The translations under genes and the position numbers were made by a program. From the NCBI GenBank assembly GCA_024644085.1, contig JAHELS010000023.1, positions 1 to 46,628 on the forward strand: a DNA stretch of 46,628 nt, in the 5' to 3' direction. The DNA is from Rhodopirellula sp. Its GTDB lineage: Bacteria; Planctomycetota; Planctomycetia; Pirellulales; Pirellulaceae. A model generated the notes under the pieces. It did not search any database. It was not told the origin of the DNA and worked only from the letters and a program-made list of their open reading frames with translations. Each line of letters begins with the position of its first letter. Positions within the stretch are counted from its first letter, which is position 1. This document shows positions 44,830 to 46,628 of this stretch, one piece after another.

Positions 44830-46389
44830 TTGCCGGCAAGTGTGACTAGATTAGCGAAACCAACGAACGAGCGTCGCGGTGTACTGAAATCACCGCTGGC
44901 GACGGCCCGCGCGCTTGTCGATCGGCGTGGCAATCGCAAGGTCATTGATGTGGCGGCGGCAGCCGGGTCCCGCGGCGTCCGGCAGGTGGTGTTGTTGCTC
45001 GCGATGGCGATGGCAGCCCGGATTCTCGGCACGGAACTGCTGGCGGTCTGGGCGCTGGTTCACATCGTGATTCAATTCGGAACATTGCTGGGCGAAGCGG
45101 GTATCTCGACATTCGTCATCCGTGAAAAGGACTTGACGGACCGTATCTATGCAACGGCATTCTATCTTTGCGTTGCGCTGTCGTTCGTCGTGACACTGGT
45201 CACAGCGGCGGCGATCATTCCGATTGTCGAATTGATGGGATTCACGGAATATTCGACCTACTTTCTGGTGGCCTCGATCGCGATCATTCCGACGAGCATC
45301 GGAGCCGTCCTGCGGGCGACACTGCAACGCGATCGCAAGTTCACGAGCATTCTTATGGTCGAGTTGATTGCCAACGCGCTTTTGATGGTCGGGATCGCCA
45401 CGTTCTTGCTCTCCGGCGCAGGTTTGTGGTCTCTCGTGCTGCCGGCGATCATCAGCTCCGTGACCGCCTGCGTCGCCTACACCTGGTACCTGCCGATACC
45501 GCAGCCACACATGGACCGCGAAAGCGTACGACGGATTGTCAATTACGCATCGGGTCTGGTCGGTTTCTCATCGGTTAACTTCTGGGGCCGAAACGCGGAC
45601 CATGTTCTGATTGGCCGCTTTCTCGGGGCCGCGCCGTTGGGGATTTACTCGGTCGCCTATCGGATCATGACATTGCCGGCGACGCAGATCAATGCGATTG
45701 CAATGACCGTCGCACTGCCCTATCTCGCACCACACCAGGACAACCAAGCGAAATTGCGCTCGTCCATGCGTCGACTACTGACGTTGCTAGGTATGATTGG
45801 GACGGCGCCCATGATTCTTGTCTGGTTGCAGTCCTACCAGGTAGTGGAAATCGTGCTCGGAAACGGATGGGAGCGAGTCGGTGACTTGTTGTTGATACTG
45901 GTGCCGCTGGGTGTCTACCAGATGCTGGACAGCCCGGTGGGACTCTGCTACCAGATTAGCGGCAGGACGCGGATGTATTTCGCGATCGGGCTGTCTCGCA
46001 CCCTGACATCACTGGTGAGTTTTGTAATCGGTGTCTGGATCGGCAGCATCGACGCCGTGGTTTGGTCTTACACGGTGGCGACTATCCTGTTCGGGCCGAT
46101 TGCGATTTCATGCGGATTATGGACCATCGGCGCCCGCTTTCGAGACTGGTTGCGCTGGTGTAGTCCGTTTCTGCTCTGTTTTCCGCTCTGTTGGCTCGCG
46201 CGGCAAACGTACGCTGGAGCAGTCGGCCAATGGGGATTGCTCGCCGCCGATTTGTGCGTGGTCACCCTGATCTGCGGAATCGTTTCGTGGTTCGCATTCA
46301 AAGTTGCCTGGCCAAACGTAACCAGCGGCCGTCGCGAGAAACAATTGACCCCGGCCGAGATGTCCGACGGTGCAGCGCTCAACACCTGA
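44830..46389 (+). CDS. Wzx-like lipid-linked oligosaccharide flippase (polysaccharide transporter)
   Basis: Up to 519 residues with about fourteen hydrophobic helices in the MOP-flippase pattern: QVVLLLAMAMAARILGTELLA, TLLGEAGISTFVIREKDLTD, GAVLRATLQRDRKFTSILM, VNYASGLVGFSSVNFWGRNA (DHVLIGRFLGAAPLGIYSV follows) and MTLPATQINAIAMTVALPYL. It would move the completed repeat unit across the inner membrane. The N-terminus is uncertain: the frame opens with TTG at 44830; GTG codons at 44842 and later are alternatives, and the first 45 residues are basic and non-membrane. Last complete gene of the locus. Confidence 0.92.
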   Translation: MPASVTRLAKPTNERRGVLKSPLATARALVDRRGNRKVIDVAAAAGSRGVRQVVLLLAMAMAARILGTELLAVWALVHIVIQFGTLLGEAGISTFVIREKDLTDRIYATAFYLCVALSFVVTLVTAAAIIPIVELMGFTEYSTYFLVASIAIIPTSIGAVLRATLQRDRKFTSILMVELIANALLMVGIATFLLSGAGLWSLVLPAIISSVTACVAYTWYLPIPQPHMDRESVRRIVNYASGLVGFSSVNFWGRNADHVLIGRFLGAAPLGIYSVAYRIMTLPATQINAIAMTVALPYLAPHQDNQAKLRSSMRRLLTLLGMIGTAPMILVWLQSYQVVEIVLGNGWERVGDLLLILVPLGVYQMLDSPVGLCYQISGRTRMYFAIGLSRTLTSLVSFVIGVWIGSIDAVVWSYTVATILFGPIAISCGLWTIGARFRDWLRWCSPFLLCFPLCWLARQTYAGAVGQWGLLAADLCVVTLICGIVSWFAFKVAWPNVTSGRREKQLTPAEMSDGAALNT

Positions 46390-46520
46390 GCTTTGTGGTC
46401 GGCAGCGGGCTTCGGTGCGACGAATATCTGGGATATCCCTACCGGGTCGCGCTGATGGATTGCTACTTTGCACCAGTACCAGCACTTGCGAAAGCCGCAG
46501 CTTTTGGCTCAATGTTGCAA

Positions 46521-46628
46521 TCAACGTGCTCGGTCGACGAACTCGGTGCGCGAGACTTTGCCGTCTTTGTTCTTGTCAAAGTTATTGAATCGTTGATCGA
46601 GCTTGGGTCCGCCGGCTTGGCCAGTCTT
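46521..46628 (-). CDS. EF-hand protein, C-terminal end only (cut by window edge)
   Basis: The minus strand from the window end reads 35 residues to a TGA at 46521-46523. They include RFNNFDKNKDGKVSRTEFVD, a complete EF-hand loop with Asp, Asn, Asp, Gly and Glu at the calcium positions. Secreted proteins with several EF-hands are frequent in planctomycetes. The rest of the gene lies beyond the window, so length and signal peptide are unknown. Convergent with the flippase, with 131 bp between. Confidence 0.82.
   Translation of the reverse strand, partial: KTGQAGGPKLDQRFNNFDKNKDGKVSRTEFVDRAR

Noticed and set aside
44582-44839. 85-codon minus-strand frame before the flippase
   Set aside because: Overlaps the flippase start and shows no motif or conserved composition.

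Overview
The window looks like the chromosome of a planctomycete, probably a Pirellulaceae / Rhodopirellula-type organism. This is inferred from moderately high GC, weak or absent Shine-Dalgarno sites, genes scattered on both strands, large exported proteins with no recognisable family, a Gly-rich lipoprotein, an EF-hand protein and an archaeal-type diadenylate cyclase. No taxonomic marker gene is present, so the assignment rests on gene content. I see no rRNA, phage integrase, transposase or CRISPR array.

Region 1 (1-13958) is mostly housekeeping metabolism. The C-terminal part of purH runs into trpC on the + strand. Facing them is a long same-strand series on the minus strand: ribBA, tyrA, purL, a 2[4Fe-4S] ferredoxin-like protein, an exported toroid-type protein and a DacZ-like c-di-AMP synthase. 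An exported esterase lies divergent to ribBA, and ilvB follows on the minus strand.

Region 2 (14191-26005) is accessory metabolism. crcB (fluoride channel) is coupled by ATGA to a large exported BNR-repeat/CBM9-like protein. Next comes tRNA-Gly(CCC), whose 3' end is tandemly duplicated. A tight minus-strand operon then encodes a GT87-like membrane protein, a membrane-anchored MutS-family ATPase, DgcN (DUF1611) and DgcA (enolase superfamily); the last two together match the D-glutamate N-acetylation/racemisation route. Divergent from it are a structured leader with a possible small ORF, a free-standing TfoX C-terminal domain protein, a class III aminotransferase and AstA (arginine N-succinyltransferase).

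Region 3 (26027-29812, minus) is a small type II secretion / type IV pilus-like set: a receiver-like protein that has lost most catalytic residues, GspE, GspF and a pseudopilin.

Region 4 (30356-46389) is an exopolysaccharide/O-antigen-type locus: initiating sugar-phosphate transferase, Gly-rich lipoprotein with a strong terminator, O-antigen-ligase/TPR protein, Wzz/BY-kinase, three GT4 glycosyltransferases, a Wzy-like polymerase, a SAM methyltransferase and a Wzx-like flippase. The second half alternates strands gene by gene. The window ends inside a minus-strand EF-hand gene.

The best candidates for something little described are the dgcN-dgcA operon with its membrane MutS partner, the structured and translationally coupled leader before the TfoX-C gene, and the DacZ-like cyclase with an altered RHR motif.
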